Source of the DNA: Malachius bipustulatus
Lineage: Eukaryota > Arthropoda > Insecta > Coleoptera > Melyridae
DNA: 64,000 nt
Direction of reading: 5' to 3'
Assembly: GCA_910589415.1 (NCBI GenBank)
Contig: OU342632.1
Span: 36,283,637-36,347,636 of the forward strand
Shown here: positions 50,001 through 62,929 of the stretch, piece by piece
How the letters are laid out: the number at the start of each line of letters is the position of its first letter
Position numbering within the stretch: position 1 is the first letter of the stretch
Program-made: the position numbers and the translations under genes
The notes under the pieces: model-generated
The model's input: only the letters and a program-made list of their open reading frames with translations
Told to the model about the DNA's origin: nothing
The model's database searches: none

Positions 50001-53000
50001 AAGCTCAGTTGCCACTAACCTGAATCAAAAGGTCTCAAATTTACAAAATTTGGCCTCTGGTCGATTTTTTCGTGCTTTTTTAAATTAGAACAACGATTTG
50101 TTCAGTATTTTGTTTATTTTATATGGCACTTCTGCGAAAACACTTAACACTAACAAAAAGCCTGCCTTACCCTTAGGCCAAATTGGAGATATCTGATAAT
50201 TGTGCAGGAGTCAGAAAAATGTAACATTAATCGAAGGTTCTGAAAAACTGCAAAATTTTGTAAGAGAAACTTGCAATTTTTCAGAATGTTTCCATTTTAG
50301 GTGCCCGTATCAAATAATTTTGTTGATAATCATCATAGAATATCTGGCCTACCTAGGCCAATTTGAAGTGACCAAATTCTGGGGTTTATACGGTTAAAAG
50401 GGCCTATGTTAAAATTTCGACAATTAAGATAAGCAATCTGAACCGAGAGTCTGATTTGGTCTTCATAAAAAGAAAAAAAAAGGCTCGATGGTTCTGGCCC
50501 AGGCCAAGCTGAAGTAAACCTTTTCTCAAAATCAATCAAATAACTTTTAACTGGAGAGGCGTTCTATAAGGATTTTCCCTCAGAGTCCGCAGAGTTGAAT
50601 TTTCGGCAAACATTTTTGTCTCCAGAAGATGTCATCAATGCTGTCGTCAGGACATTTTACTTTGGGGGGGGGGGGGGGGGAGCTCGTCGCAAAAGTCTGA
50701 TCAATTGCGTTTGCCAGCAACCAAAAAGCAAATTTTGTACAAAGATCTATTTTTTGCAAATTACAAGAATCGTCCGAGGTTCAGAGGCAGACTACGGTGG
50801 GGGCGTTTTATTAGAGCAAAAGGTAGATATATTTATGTGGACCGATCGTCTGTGTCTGTGACTGGAGACGAACCCATAAACCACGCAGGTTTGCTTCTTA
50901 GGCCTATTTTAAACAAACTATTGATTTCTTGGGTAAAAAAATTGGTGATTTGCTGTGGCCAAACTTTAACATCGAAATATTCTGATATTTCGATATAATT
51001 TAACACCATAAAAGTGGACCCCAAAGTTAAATTTTTTTGAACGTTATCTATAAACTGGCAAAAATAATTGAGTGTAAGTTCACGAGCATAAAGCTAATTC
51101 TGGATAAATCTGGTCTAAGACCATTATCCTGAAATCCTCGATATAAAATTTAAAACTTTTGATTGACTCAGCACACGCGCGATCGTGACGTTGATTAATA
51201 AAATGCACGTGATGTTCGTCTTTGAAGTCTTGCAAAATTTAATACCAGGTAACCAGACTCACTAATCCATGCCAAATGTTCACCGTCCAATTTATAATTT
51301 TGCTCTTTGAAGACTCCAACGATTCCCGATCAAAAATTAACAGTTTTCGACCCATATACAATAATTATGTTCGTCCACCTGCGATTTATGCCAATTTATC
51401 CCAGTTTTTCATAAATCAGTTATCACCTGCAAGCTGCAAGTAAGTAAGTAGGTATAGTGGAACAAGTGCAATACTTTAAAGCCAGAATGTGTGTTATGTT
51501 ATAATAATAGCGGTACTCGTTGGATCAGAAATAGAATGTTTGAACTTGTATGCGTTGCTATAGGAACTCTGGTTGATAAATCCAGAATTGCAAACTACAA
51601 ACTGCATATACGACATGTCCTTGTTTGGCTAGAGACATCTAGACGGGCCGTTTTTCTTAACGAAAATGGAAATATCAGTGACATGAGCATGTAGGTTTGT
51701 ACCATAATTATTATTTTTCCATTGGGAGATGCGCATTTTCTTGTAACTGGTAACATATTTGTTTTGATTTTCATTTTAACGTACATAATTTAATTACCAC
51801 GCCCCTGGACTTGTTTAGATCTCGGTCGTCTTGAACGTGAACTTGGACGGAATCAAAGTCAAAGACGTTGCGACCCCATTTCATTCACACATGGTTTTTC
51901 AGATGCGCCTAGTCTTCACGTGAAAAAACCTGGACGTGGACGATTTATGTTGTCGCACGTATCCCAAAAAGAAGAAGGAATCATTAATAGGGCGTCTCGG
52001 CACGCATCTGATGGGCGTCAAAACGATCCGGGATCTCTTTGACTTTGAAGCGTCGTGTCACTCATTAATCGCTTCTAATTTCGTTAACCGCGAATTTAAC
52101 AACAACTGTAACCAAATTATTAATTGAACCTATCATCATCCGTGGGAACGGACGGTCTGCATGATATGGCGTTCATGAGAACGCGTAACAATATATTAAT
52201 TGTTATCATTATTGCGGATTATGGAAAGCAAAGTTCACGATTTTTTACTACTCTTATTAATAGTGTAATCGTCGATTCAAATTGATGGAGTTTAATTATT
52301 TGACTCGACGAAATTCCTCGTAAAGTTGTAAATTTCCAAGAATCTCTGCACTAATGAGATTTTTCATTAAACTCTTTCCCAACCTTATGGTACAATGTCA
52401 TGGCGTATCACTAACACTATCACCATAAAGGCCGATGACTGCATGTCACAATAAGACTGCATCTGCTTCTGCTGGCTTGTTTTTATCTCTTGCTGCGGAG
52501 TCAACCAACATACGCCTTGTTGTGAGATCTCATAAACAATCGTTTAGGAAGGCGACATCGTGTCAAGCGTCTCTCCATAATGCCTTAAAAAGTCTCATCT
52601 ACCATCTGACAATACCGCAAACAGTAGCCATTCCGCATATACTTATAAATATAAATGTGTGTGTGTGTCTTGAGATTGTTGAGAAACGGAATTGGCTTCT
52701 GTGTCTGTGCACTGTTAGTGTTAGTGTTCAAACACTAGTCAACATAATGAATTATTATTATGTAGAGAAAAGAAGATTCAGGTATTATTATTATGGGTAT
52801 ATTGCCCAGTGCGAGCGATTGGTTGAAAAAAAAAATGGTAGAATGTTTGAGAATTTTTCTTTCATAAATATTCAATTCGCGAACCGGCATGGAGCTTTAT
52901 ATGAATGAACTACGTTCGTTGTATTGTTATAAAAGCTCTCCGACCTGATCGGAATATTTAAAGAGATAGACTCTCGGCTCGGAGCGATTCCAAAGAGCAT

Positions 53001-53640
53001 TTTGAGTAGGCTCTATGGTCTCGATAACGGGCGTTTTCGTGGGCCGATGGTAGGTATTTATGCATCAGAATATGGATTGGATTGGAATTATCGATTATAA
53101 CTCCTGTCGATTTCATAACACCTATGAACTTAACCATGGTTAACATTAACTGTGTTGTATGTTATTAACGAGTAGACTTGAATGAATTTTTCGTCCTTAA
53201 AAACTGGTGGAACAAATGTTAAAGGTAGGTAATTTGTATAAATGGACTTTGCAGATAATATTTTGATGCTTCTCAGCTGCAAAAAAAAAACAAAGATGAA
53301 CAAAAACAATTTTTGCGCAACCGTACGCGAACCCACTGCTCTGTAGATTGCGAAACGTCACTTAGACGACGTCCCCAAGTCGACCATATAAACATAAACA
53401 TACTATGTGTTCTAGTGGGATATACGAGAGCTGCATGTCTTCTAAGTTTTGCATACAGTGACATGGTAGGCTGCGCTAATCAAATGTCACTAGGTACTAA
53501 AAGGTAACACCCATCTTTGGTTAACGTAAATCCAAATCCTTAGTGCGATAGGTAGGTAGGGTATTGTAGAAAGTTTACAAGTTATTCCAGTAAACCGAGA
53601 AAATTTTCGCGTGATAAATTTTTGCATCTTTCGAAGACAA
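50001..53640. other. Long stretch without a recognised gene
   Basis: A few more echoes of the preceding satellite (GGCCTA strings to about 50410) are seen, then a run of 17 G at 50664-50680. A short TG-repeat lies near 52659-52669. Several frames of 60-157 codons are open here but none shows a known domain or splice context. Confidence 0.4.
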
Positions 53641-53649
53641 TAATTATCT

Positions 53650-54415
53650 CGACAAGATTGTCTCACCAAGTTGGTTCCGGTTTTTGGCAATGAAGCATCA
53701 CATCAGTCGACAATTTCCCGTTGGTGCTGGAGAATTCAAACGTGGTCGGATGAGTATTAGCCACGACCCAAGGACTGGTGCACCAATAACGGCAGTCACC
53801 CAGAAAAACGTCGATGCTCATCAAACAAGATCGACATGTGACATGTGAAAAAATTAGTGTCACTTGGTGTCAAAGAACTCTAAACTGCATCAACTCAGGA
53901 TATTCTAAAAACGTGTACAGCATCGTCAGTGGTGATGAATATGGGATCAGTGAATAAAAGCCAACAAAAGTCATCCGTGCCTTATAAGTGTGTCCAAAAA
54001 GATGGTCGTGACGTTTGTCTCAAAAACAGCTCATGTGGCAACAATTCCTTCGCAAGATCAAAAAAACTGTTACTGCCGATTTGTATACAACTATTGTTTG
54101 CCAGGAGTCACCGCTGAGTTTCTAAAAACCAAGCCCGAAAAACGAATCGTCCTCCACGCCACCAAGACAATGCAACAAAACATCGAATTGTTAGGCTATC
54201 CACCATACAGCCCTGACCTAAGTCCCAAAGATTTCTTTACCTTTCCGAAAATTAAGAACGGACTGCCAGAAGAGGTAGTCGACGCCTTCAACAACGTCAT
54301 TTTTACTGCCCCAACAAACGAGTGGAATAACAGATTCCAGAACTGGTTCAAGCGCATGCAAAAGTGTAATTATTGATCTTCGTGGAGAATATTTTGAAAA
54401 ACAAAGAAGTCTTTA
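53650..54415 (+). pseudogene. mariner-family transposase relic
   Basis: A decayed mariner (IS630-Tc1-mariner) transposase lies on the plus strand. With frame changes it shows the helix-turn-helix end (STISRWCWRIQTW near 53700-53750), then PTKVIRA and VSKKMVVTFVSKTAHVATIP (53955-54048), and an open stretch to 54376 with NIELLGYPPYSPDLSPKDFF, EWNNRFQNWFKRMQKC. The PPYSPDLSPxDFF motif carries the third catalytic Asp of mariner enzymes. Stops and frameshifts break the rest, including the segment around the second Asp (SGDEYG), so it is inactive. Terminal inverted repeats were not located. Confidence 0.85.
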
Positions 54416-54419
54416 AGGT

Positions 54420-55440
54420 ATCTACAGTTTTATTCTTGCTCTATATGCAAAACTGGTATCATGTTCCCCAATAGCTAATTTTTCGTAGGAAACAATGAAA
54501 TTGTGGAGTAAAAAGAGTCTTTGGGATTGCCTTACCTCGACCTTAGAAAGGCCCTGGTGTCACTCTTTCAATTTGTTATTGAAAAGACTTTTCATCAAGT
54601 TTGACTACTTCTTAACAGGTTATGACATGTCGGTAATCAAAATGATGATAATAAGCAATGACGATAAAAGTTCTGCCTGTTCTGGCCAAAATGAATAGAA
54701 AATCAGTTCTGCCAAAGAAATTTTTGCCGAGTACTGCCAACCTCAAAAAATGTAGCAGTCGTTAATAATCACCCTGATCTGGAAACATCACTGGTTTTTA
54801 TTGCTGTCATCATCCTTATTTTTTAGATCTGCCATTATGTCATTATCGTTTCATCCCTTTGACAAAGTTCAACAGTCAGTTAAAAAAAGGTCTTCCCTGT
54901 TAGAGCTGGCCTCTGGATCCTAACGGTCTCTGGAATTTTCCTTTTTTCTCTGTTCACGCAATTGTACCATCCGCTGGGTCTTCAGCACTCTTACTGTTCC
55001 AGTGCTGGGTTGTTCATCTGCACGATTCAGATATGGGCCCAGGGGAGATACGATCTTGAAAGCCTTACCTCGCCACTGTTGGCATGCCATTCCGTTTTGA
55101 TCCTGTGAATACAACAGGGTGCGGCAGGTTCCCCGAGGTTAGTCGCTAACTGCCTAGCGTCCCATGCACTAATGTTGGCACCATACCTTGGGTTAGGAAG
55201 GTTTTTATAGTGGTACCTTATCCACAAGATCAGGCAGTTGAGCTCAATCCCCGTGCGTCTGGCGTCACTCCCATGAGGTCGATAACAGGGGTAATGTACC
55301 TCAGGAATTATCGTGCCATGTTTTGCCAGAGCCTTGTGTTGGCCGTTTCCTCACGTTTCCTCAAGTGGAATCACGTTGCCACGGTTTTGGACGAAATGTT
55401 GACTTCCACCGGACTGATGGAATCTCCTTTGCTTTGAACC
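54420..55440. other. Stretch with a possible transposon leader on the minus strand
   Basis: From about 55230 to 54920 the minus strand is unusually rich in G+C for this window and holds overlapping frames of 64-66 codons. This composition and a line of Arg/Gln-rich reading (MVQLREQRKKENSRDR) recall 5' leaders of some retrotransposons, but I could not identify a domain. No host gene is recognised. Confidence 0.25.
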
Positions 55441-56020
55441 ATTTTTTAAATTTTACAAAAAAGTTTCACCAAACGTCAAAGTTCAGTTGTTTTTGCTGAA
55501 ACGGAAAATAAAAACCTAGAAATAACGAAAAAAGATATTTTTCGAATTTTTCTTGGAAAATTGGATGTTATATTAGTAAGAAGTAAAAAGTTTTTTTCCT
55601 AAATTTTATCAAAAAGTTTATGTCAAAACATAAAAAATGGGCTGTAAGATTATTGTTTCATTAAACTTATTTTTGAAAAAAAAGCGTTTTGGATCGGGAA
55701 AAATGAATATCGCGGAAATTTCTTGATTGTCAGTAAAAAAAATATTTTTCGCGTTTTTCTCGGAAATTTTGAGGTTATACTAAAAAGTTGTTTTTGAAAT
55801 TTTACCAATCAATTTGAAATATGCCGAAACTTTTCGATTTAATGTATAAAATAAATTTCCAAAAAAAAAAAAACGAAAAAAAACGAAAAAAAAAGAGAAC
55901 TCTTTTTCGTGTTTTTCTCGTAAATTTTGAACTTTTGCTGAAAAGTTACTTTCACAAATTTCTGCCGGTACGTCAAGTTTCGCTAAAAACCGCAATTTTT
56001 CACCCCTAAATGCACTCCCC
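55440..56020. repeat. Degenerate tandem repeats, about 160-205 bp apart
   Basis: A TTTTTC-G-TTTTTCT-G-AAATTTT string followed by a TAAAAAGTT or GAAAAGTT string recurs near 55540, 55750 and 55905. Similarity is moderate and the tract is A/T-homopolymer rich. No coding content. Confidence 0.45.
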
Positions 56021-57480
56021 AAATAAACCCCATCCCCGCTTACGCATTTTTTTATACGTTTATTCTAAGCCTCTTTACCATTTCCACGTATAAAAGTCCA
56101 AATGACAATTTTCTTCTACAAATCTAATTTGGTTGGATTGTCACATTTCAATTTCGATAAGTTTAACATTGACACCTGTCAAGACCTAAATTATGAGATA
56201 ACATGCTCACCCGAAAATTAAAATACCTACAGCCTACAGGGAGGGACATTAAAACTGTGTACCTATAATTACACTGATGAGCTGATTATTGCGATAAACT
56301 TTACCGCTTTGTAGTTTTGACAGAAATGTTAAAATGTCGTAGTTTCGTAAGATTAGTCTCATACTGTTAAATGATGCTTATCTCCTGCTAAGGACATACT
56401 TCATATGTAAATTCGTAATAGTCTTGAAGAGAACATTAACATTCCTTTTTTCACTTTAAATACAGGATGATTCAGAAGCTAGGTATATGCCAAATTTAGA
56501 GGGTTGACACTTTTTTTACGCTACCTTTGTTTTATTTGCCTAATAACCGTTTTTTGTGAAATTTAAAGATTTCGGTTTTTTTAAATAATAATTTTCAAAA
56601 ACTAAACTATAAGTAAAAAGAATCTATACCAACAGATGTAATGTCACCACGTCTGTTCTGTCAAGTTATGGCATGTAACTTCTGAATCATTAGATCTATA
56701 AAGCTTCATGGTCAGGTCTATAAATTCAGCAGACCGTGACGCCTTCAACCGCCATCACCACCACTTCTTCATTTCATATTTATACAAGAAATTATGCTAC
56801 CGTCCGACAGAATTAATTCTCTCCGCAACCGTTCTTAAATCTCCCGAGCGCAGATTAATTTTGAATCAAAGCAACGCAAGAAATCACTGTCACACGCGTC
56901 GTCTTCAAAGGCGACGCACGATATTTATTCTATCCTCCCGGGTTGCGAGGGGGAGAGTTATTTTCTAAATAGGTGAAGCGTTAAAAAATTAAGCGAGCGG
57001 AAATCAACGTAACCGTTGTCTAATGTGCTCTTCCACTGTCATTAAGGTGTCAACATACCACCGAATCAAAGGTAGAATAATAAGCCTATGCATGAGGACA
57101 ACGCACGTGCTTCCGGAAGCCGAAGACAAGTGGAATTCTAATGACTCCTGAAGGAGTGGAGGAAAAAACGGAGTTTTCTAATAACTCTTATCTGACGGGC
57201 GGCGTCTAGGTGCTTTATTTTGATCGTCACCTGAGCTTGTGCGTCTTGTGTTTCCGGTAGGTGATGTATGCAGGGCCAGGGCTTGTCAGAAATCAATTAC
57301 ATTGTGTTAAATTTATTAGATCTTGCTGCAAGCTGCATGCAAGTATCGTGAAATTGCGACGTTTTAATTAATTTATCTCATTCGACTTTTTTTGAAAATT
57401 TCCAAGAGACCAGATTTCATTAACAAAATGACTTTATTTAAATAAAAAAATTCCTGACTTTTTTGCTTTTTTTACTTTTT
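56021..57480. other. Stretch without a recognised gene
   Basis: No gene is recognised. A weak inverted pair (ATGATTCAGAAG at 56467, its complement near 56680) with ATGCCA shared nearby may mark a decayed small fold-back element, but it is short. Confidence 0.3.
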
Positions 57481-58440
57481 TGCTGCTGGTTTCAACTGAA
57501 ATCATAAGTGATTATGGGCTGTTTTGCCATGTTGAAGTTATTATGATTTTTTCCCTGTAAAAAACAGTATCGCAGTTCCTAGTTCTCAAAAAAATCATAA
57601 CTTCCTAGCTAGAAGAGCTAGAAAAAAATTTAACCCCTCATTTTAATCGCAAGAAAACGGTTATTTGGCAAATAAATCAAGAACGCTCTTATATAATTTT
57701 TAAAAATTTTACAGCGACCGAAATTTTAAAATGCAAATTTGACATTACTTCCAGTATGAAGCGATTTTTCTTTTTTCCCGATCAGTTTAAAGTGTTTTCA
57801 ATAGATTATCGCTATTCGACTGAATCTTGTGAAAATGGTGATATGTACATACATAAAACTCTTTCCTAGCAGCTTTGAGGCAGGAACTACGATTTATTCC
57901 CTGCAAATGTAAAAAAACAGTAGCACAGCTCCTTTCATCATATCCCCAAAACTGGACGGTTTGTGTCAAACGGGTCAAAAAAAATCATAACTTTCTAGCT
58001 AGAAGAGCTAGAAAAAAATTGAGCCCCTCATCTTAATCGCAAGAAAACGGGTATTTGGCAAATAAATCAAAAACGCTCTTATACAATTTTTTAAATTTTA
58101 CTGCGACCGAAATTTGAAAATTCAAATTGGACATTTCTTCCAGTATGAAGCGATTTTTCTTTTTTCCAGATCAATTTAGAGGGTTTTCGATAACTTATCG
58201 CTATTCGACCGAATCTTGTGAAAATGGTGATACATAAATCTTTTTCCTGGCAGCTCTGAGGCAGGAATTACGAATAATTCCCTACAATAATTGTAAAAAA
58301 ACAGTATCACAGTTCCCTTCATCACGCCCAATACGACGTATGTGTTAAAACAAATCAAACAAACGAGTTAAAAAATAGTTTTACCCCTTATCTTAACTGC
58401 AAGAACAAATGTTTTTGCTACAAATAATTCAAGAATAAAA
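57480..58440. repeat. Tandem repeat with 390-bp unit, a little over two copies
   Basis: ATCATAACTT-CTAGCTAGAAGAGCTAG at 57594 recurs at 57984, and the following 330 bases match closely (AATCGCAAGAAAACGG, CAAATAAATCAA, CGCTCTTATA, CCAGTATGAAGCGATTTTTC, GCTATTCGAC, GGCAGGAA). Partial copies lie before and after. Short frames within the units read alike for this reason and are not genes. Confidence 0.85.
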
Positions 58441-59291
58441 AATGTTGAACTGTTTCGTTCTTTTTGTGTCTCTTCAGAGTATTTCTAAAATTTAATAATC
58501 ACTTATCTATGATTTTTCTTTATTGTCCTAACGATCCGCATTTCTTTTAAAACGTTGAGAAAATAAAACAAATTCAATTGAAGCTTCTTCATCACGTGAC
58601 AGGCCAACTAAAATGACTTAACTAGCTATCAGAAATAAACCGGCAACATACCTATACCTAGTTTTTACTCATGTTACATCACCTAGGCAGGATACGGGGA
58701 TAATCATGACACCGCTGAACCAGAGATTTGACATGGCAGGTATTAAGGATGACAGAAATTATTTTTGCCGCTCATTCAACTCTAACTCGAGCGTGTATTT
58801 TCACCGATTGTCATTATGACTAATAGTCCCCGAGCTAATAATAACCCGAACGGTATATTTATAAGTGTATCCAAAAAAGTGTGATTTTTAGCTAGGGTTT
58901 CTGAGAAGAAGGCGGCTCCGCCACCCGTCTCCGGCAGTTTGTAACGTTTCTTCGGCTGTCTCGCATGATTTCATTTCCAGAACTCACCCCCGTGGAAATG
59001 AAACACGTAGATACATTTCCAATTAACGTGATTTTCAGGAGACTAATTAGAAGGTGTTGGTGACAGAAAGCAAACGTTTCGAGGTGGATAATATCTGAAA
59101 TAGAACGACGTCGTGTAAATAGCGTGCAAATGGGGGAAGTATAGGGATTGGGGTGGAAAGTAAAATACGAGGCAAATGGGGTAGTTTGTTGTTTCTGCAG
59201 ATTTATGGGCATTCGTGAAATGGTATGCAGCTAGCAGACAAATTGCCGCACTCTTTGATTTTATTTCAGTCATGAGTAAATTAAATAGATA
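58441..59291. other. Stretch without a recognised gene
   Basis: Two overlapping minus-strand frames of 76 and 106 codons (58892-59273) are open but show no known domain. Confidence 0.35.
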
Positions 59292-59293
59292 TA

Positions 59294-60142
59294 CAGGGTG
59301 ATTGATTGAAACGCCACATTAGAAAAAATTCGACTTCCAAATGATCTAGGAATTTGAAATTTGGAACTTAGGCAACATACCTAATAACGAGTCAAAATGA
59401 AATATTACCAAGATGGCAGCACATTTAAAAATGGCGAAAGCAATGGCCATATTTGTTTTTTTAAATGGGACACCCTATATTTTATTGCATTTTCAGATTG
59501 TCTCAGAAAATGTAATAACAATATTGTTTATAGTTGCATTTTAAATTGAGTAGGCTATCAGTTATAAACAAGTGAAAATCGCAATTTTCCAACTTTAAAC
59601 CCATTTACCACGAAAACGGCTAAAGATATCAGAAAACGGCTTACATGTCCCTATCTTAAATTTTTATCTGGTATCCTACTGTATAGTTTAAATGTTTATG
59701 CAGGGTGATGAAAAATCTGATAATTTTCACCACCTTGTATAAACATTTCAACTGCATAATTGGATGCCTTATAAAAAGTTAAGATAGGAACATGTAAGCC
59801 GTTTTTTGATATTATGGGCCGTTTTTGTGGTAAATGGGTTTAAAGTTAGAAAATTGCGATTTTCACTTGTTTATAACTCAGCCTACTCAATTTAAAATGC
59901 AACTATAAACATTATTGTTATTACATTTTCTGAGACAATCTGAAAATGCAATAAAATATAGGGTGCCCCATTTAAAAAAACAAAGATGGCCATTGCTTTC
60001 GCCATTTTTAAATGTGCTGCCATCTTGGTAATATTTCATTTTGACTCGTTATTAGGTATGTTGCCTAAGTTCCAAATTTCAGATTCCTAGATCATTTGGA
60101 AGTCGAATTTTTTCTAATGTGGCGTTTCAATCAATCACCCTG
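59294..60142. mobile_element. 849-bp near-perfect palindrome, fold-back element with TA target sites
   Basis: The element begins CAGGGTGATTGATTG at 59294 and ends CAATCAATCACCCTG at 60142, flanked by TA (59292-59293 and 60143-60144). Each arm is about 420 bases and the arms match at roughly 95 percent in the outer 300 bases by eye (a handful of substitutions and a short indel), declining slightly toward the centre near 59718. There is no transposase frame. A transcript across it would fold into a double-stranded hairpin over 400 bp long. Ends and TA duplication fit the same type as the elements at 21.2 and 48.1 kb. Confidence 0.92.
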
Positions 60143-60479
60143 TATGTATTATAGGCCGCCTTATTTTGCTTTAGTTACTTTAGTCGCGTTTAAATGCTGT
60201 CGTGAAGACTCTAACATCGTTCGATTACATTGTTTTCTAGTTTAACAAGATAATGAAGCTTCCCTGCATGGCAATTAATTGTTTTAGCCCTTTCCGCTGC
60301 AATTTCCACAAACAAATGTAGTGGTGTGAGATTTAGGATTACCTCCATTGTTGCTGTGGGGCAGCAAATTCTTCCTATATTTGTTTCAAACCAGGCTCTA
60401 CATCAAGAGTGATAATACTGCTTTTGGCGAGCTCTTGAGAAACAGCTTCTAGTTGTGTCGATTTGAATAGTTTTTTCTA

Positions 60480-62720
60480 CCAATTTCAGGCTCAGCTGCT
60501 CTTGTACTTAACATCTCAAATATCCTGTAACGAGCTATTTCTCCATCCCTTATTTTGGGCCTTTTACAGAGTGTCTATTGCTTGTTTATACCCCCGCCGC
60601 CATTTTTGTTTCCTCCCTTATGGGTACTAGGTCGATCCCCGCGAGAGATATCCGCGCAAAGTTTTCTTCACGTGTTTTCCAACGTATCGTAGTGGAGAAC
60701 CTTAGTTCCAGGGATTCAGTTATGCATTTGTTGACACTGACACCAAGCTAAGACAGGGGCCCACAGTACCTTCAAAACTACAAAATACCAATGGCAAAAT
60801 CGCATTGTTTAGTAGCGCTTAAGAATAATAACGTTTTCCATATCTTTCATATTACCAGAGTGGCCTTATTAACCTTGGGAATCAAGAGACGCTGTGTTTT
60901 TAGCTTCCCATTCAGTTACAGATTGTTGTATTGTATTGGGGATGAATCTACACTACGACCTAGAAGAGCTTTTATGTCTCCCCTTCTAGTGACTATATTC
61001 AATAGCACCCCATCCAGTCCTAGTTCTTGGAGAAGATTCAGGAGTTCAATGATTCTAAAGATGGCACGTCTTTTTCCACTGGTTGGTAAAGACCTAGGCA
61101 GCGGAGTCTTCTTGTTGTACTGCATGGCATTCGATCAGGAGCTGTATTGGAGTTTTGTCCCCCTCGTGCAGAATCTAAAGGTTTGGTCATTTTGTAGACC
61201 AATCTTGCTAAGGTGTGCTCCAAATCTACAACGACCTGTAACAAAACCTCTGTTTCTCACGTTCTCAAACCATTTCTGTTCAGCTTAATGCAGTCTTCAA
61301 ATGTTTTTGGTTGTATTTCCCAAGCATCAATTTGGCCTGTTTTAATTCTGAGAGGTCTCCAGACGTTTTTTCTTTGGGTTTATTCTTCTTTCTTTATTTT
61401 GTCTTTGAGAGCATTCTCTCCTATTCCGTAAAAAGGTTCCGTCCCCATGAGCGGCGTTCTTCCTCCTCGTCAGCTTCTTCATTGCCTTCTACACCTATGG
61501 TTTTCATAGTTCCTGCCTGTAATAAATTGAACACACCACTAGCGTGGATTTTCGCTTGAAATATGCAGGTGTACTTTCCCATAGACTCTAAATATTTCGT
61601 ACCAGGTCCAAATACTCCTGCACCTGTTTCTTTGATGGTTTTTGATCGTCTGTGGGCCATTTTATGGATTGCTGTTTGATATTGTCCTTATTGGACTCAT
61701 TTGTCTATTCTTTTTTGTTACTGAACTGTAACTGTGTTACAAAGTTCTTCTCAAATTTGTATTTCTTAGTGATCGAATTCCTAGTTGCGCTAGTAATGTG
61801 TCTCTCATTAGGTAGGTAGTATTGTTCCCTTTTCCCAATGGATAAGCCTGTTTCTTTTCAAGCCATTCTATGATAAGCCCTTTTTGCGTCAATTTGCACC
61901 ATTTGGTGTAGTGGTGTCTCCATGTCCGCTGTGGGGCATTTTCTTATGGCTCCTGGCTCCTGTTATGCATACGCATGCAATTAAGTCAGTATTTTTGCAA
62001 GGATATTCCTCGCAGTCTTCTTCATGGTTCGGTCTCGTCAGGCCACAGCTTCATAAGTGATTATAGGTCACTATCATGGTGTACTTCCATCGCAGTGTAC
62101 CTGGGTCACATCTCAGGTCTTTACTGCAATGCTCACACCATAAGGGTTAGAGTGGCTCTTCTTCCACAAGAGCTTACTGTCTAGTATAACTCATAAATAT
62201 TTAACCTCTGGCTTCCATTCAATATTTACCGTATCTAGTCTGATTGTTCTCAGTCGAAGATTTCTTTTCCTGGTAGATGCTATGACAGTGAGCTTTGCTG
62301 GATTTATTTAATCCCAACTGTCAAGTCAAGCCACCGTCTTCTTACGATGTTTAGTCCTATGGTTATTATGACTATGTCATCGGCATAGCCTCGGCAATCG
62401 ATGTCTTGGCTCGATAACTTCTGAAACAGTTCATCTGCCACTATAGGTTCCACATCAGAGGCGATAGTACTCCTCCTTGCGGGCAGCCTCTATAGTTGTG
62501 CTGATCTGGATAATGTTTTGTCACATTTTGTTTCAGCTGTTCTTGTTCTTCTTCTTAACATCTCACATATCCATTTGGACCCTGTCTCGTTTGCTCATCT
62601 TTTCATTAGAAAGCTTTTGACTGCCTCGTGAGGAATGTTATCGAAAGCTACTTCTATATCCACAAAGGCACAAATAGTTATTTATCTGGTGACTTGTATG
62701 GTTGGAAGTTGTTGATTGCG
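60480..62720 (-). mobile_element. Decayed non-LTR retrotransposon with reverse transcriptase and RNase H remains
   Basis: On the minus strand, in order: FVDIEVAFDNIPHEAVKSFL (about 62680-62610), GCPQGGVLSPLMWNL (about 62495-62450), the catalytic GYADDIVII box (62390-62364), NPAKLTVIASTRKR and VKYL-VILDSKLLWKKS (about 62320-62150). Then, after a more degraded stretch, an RNase H reading SKTIKETGAGVFGPGTKY-ESMGKYT-IFQA (about 61650-61560) and GVEGNEEADE (about 61490-61460). This order matches RNase H-bearing non-LTR elements (I/R1/LOA/Jockey groups). Frameshifts and stops are numerous, so it is inactive. A further partial copy of RT sequence near 62860-62760 and echoes at 60480-60560 suggest overlapping fragments. 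Confidence 0.8.
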
Positions 62721-62929
62721 CATCGTAACTTTGCTGTATAGCGAAGACATTTTTCAGTTACTTCTGCCTACCTCTCGAGGAATGTTTCTTGAGAAATCTA
62801 CAAATCTTCAAAATCTTCAAGATTAAATCTCTTACATCCACAAAAGCATAAATTGTTGTTTCTTTTATCTCTAAAGTAGTGGCTTCGTAGATTTAGGCGC
62901 TTAACATGCATGTTGATCGGGATATACTC

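Noticed and set aside
52435..52908. 157-codon open frame as a gene
   Set aside because: The second half is low-complexity, rich in Tyr/Asn from TATTATTAT repeats, and no domain is visible.
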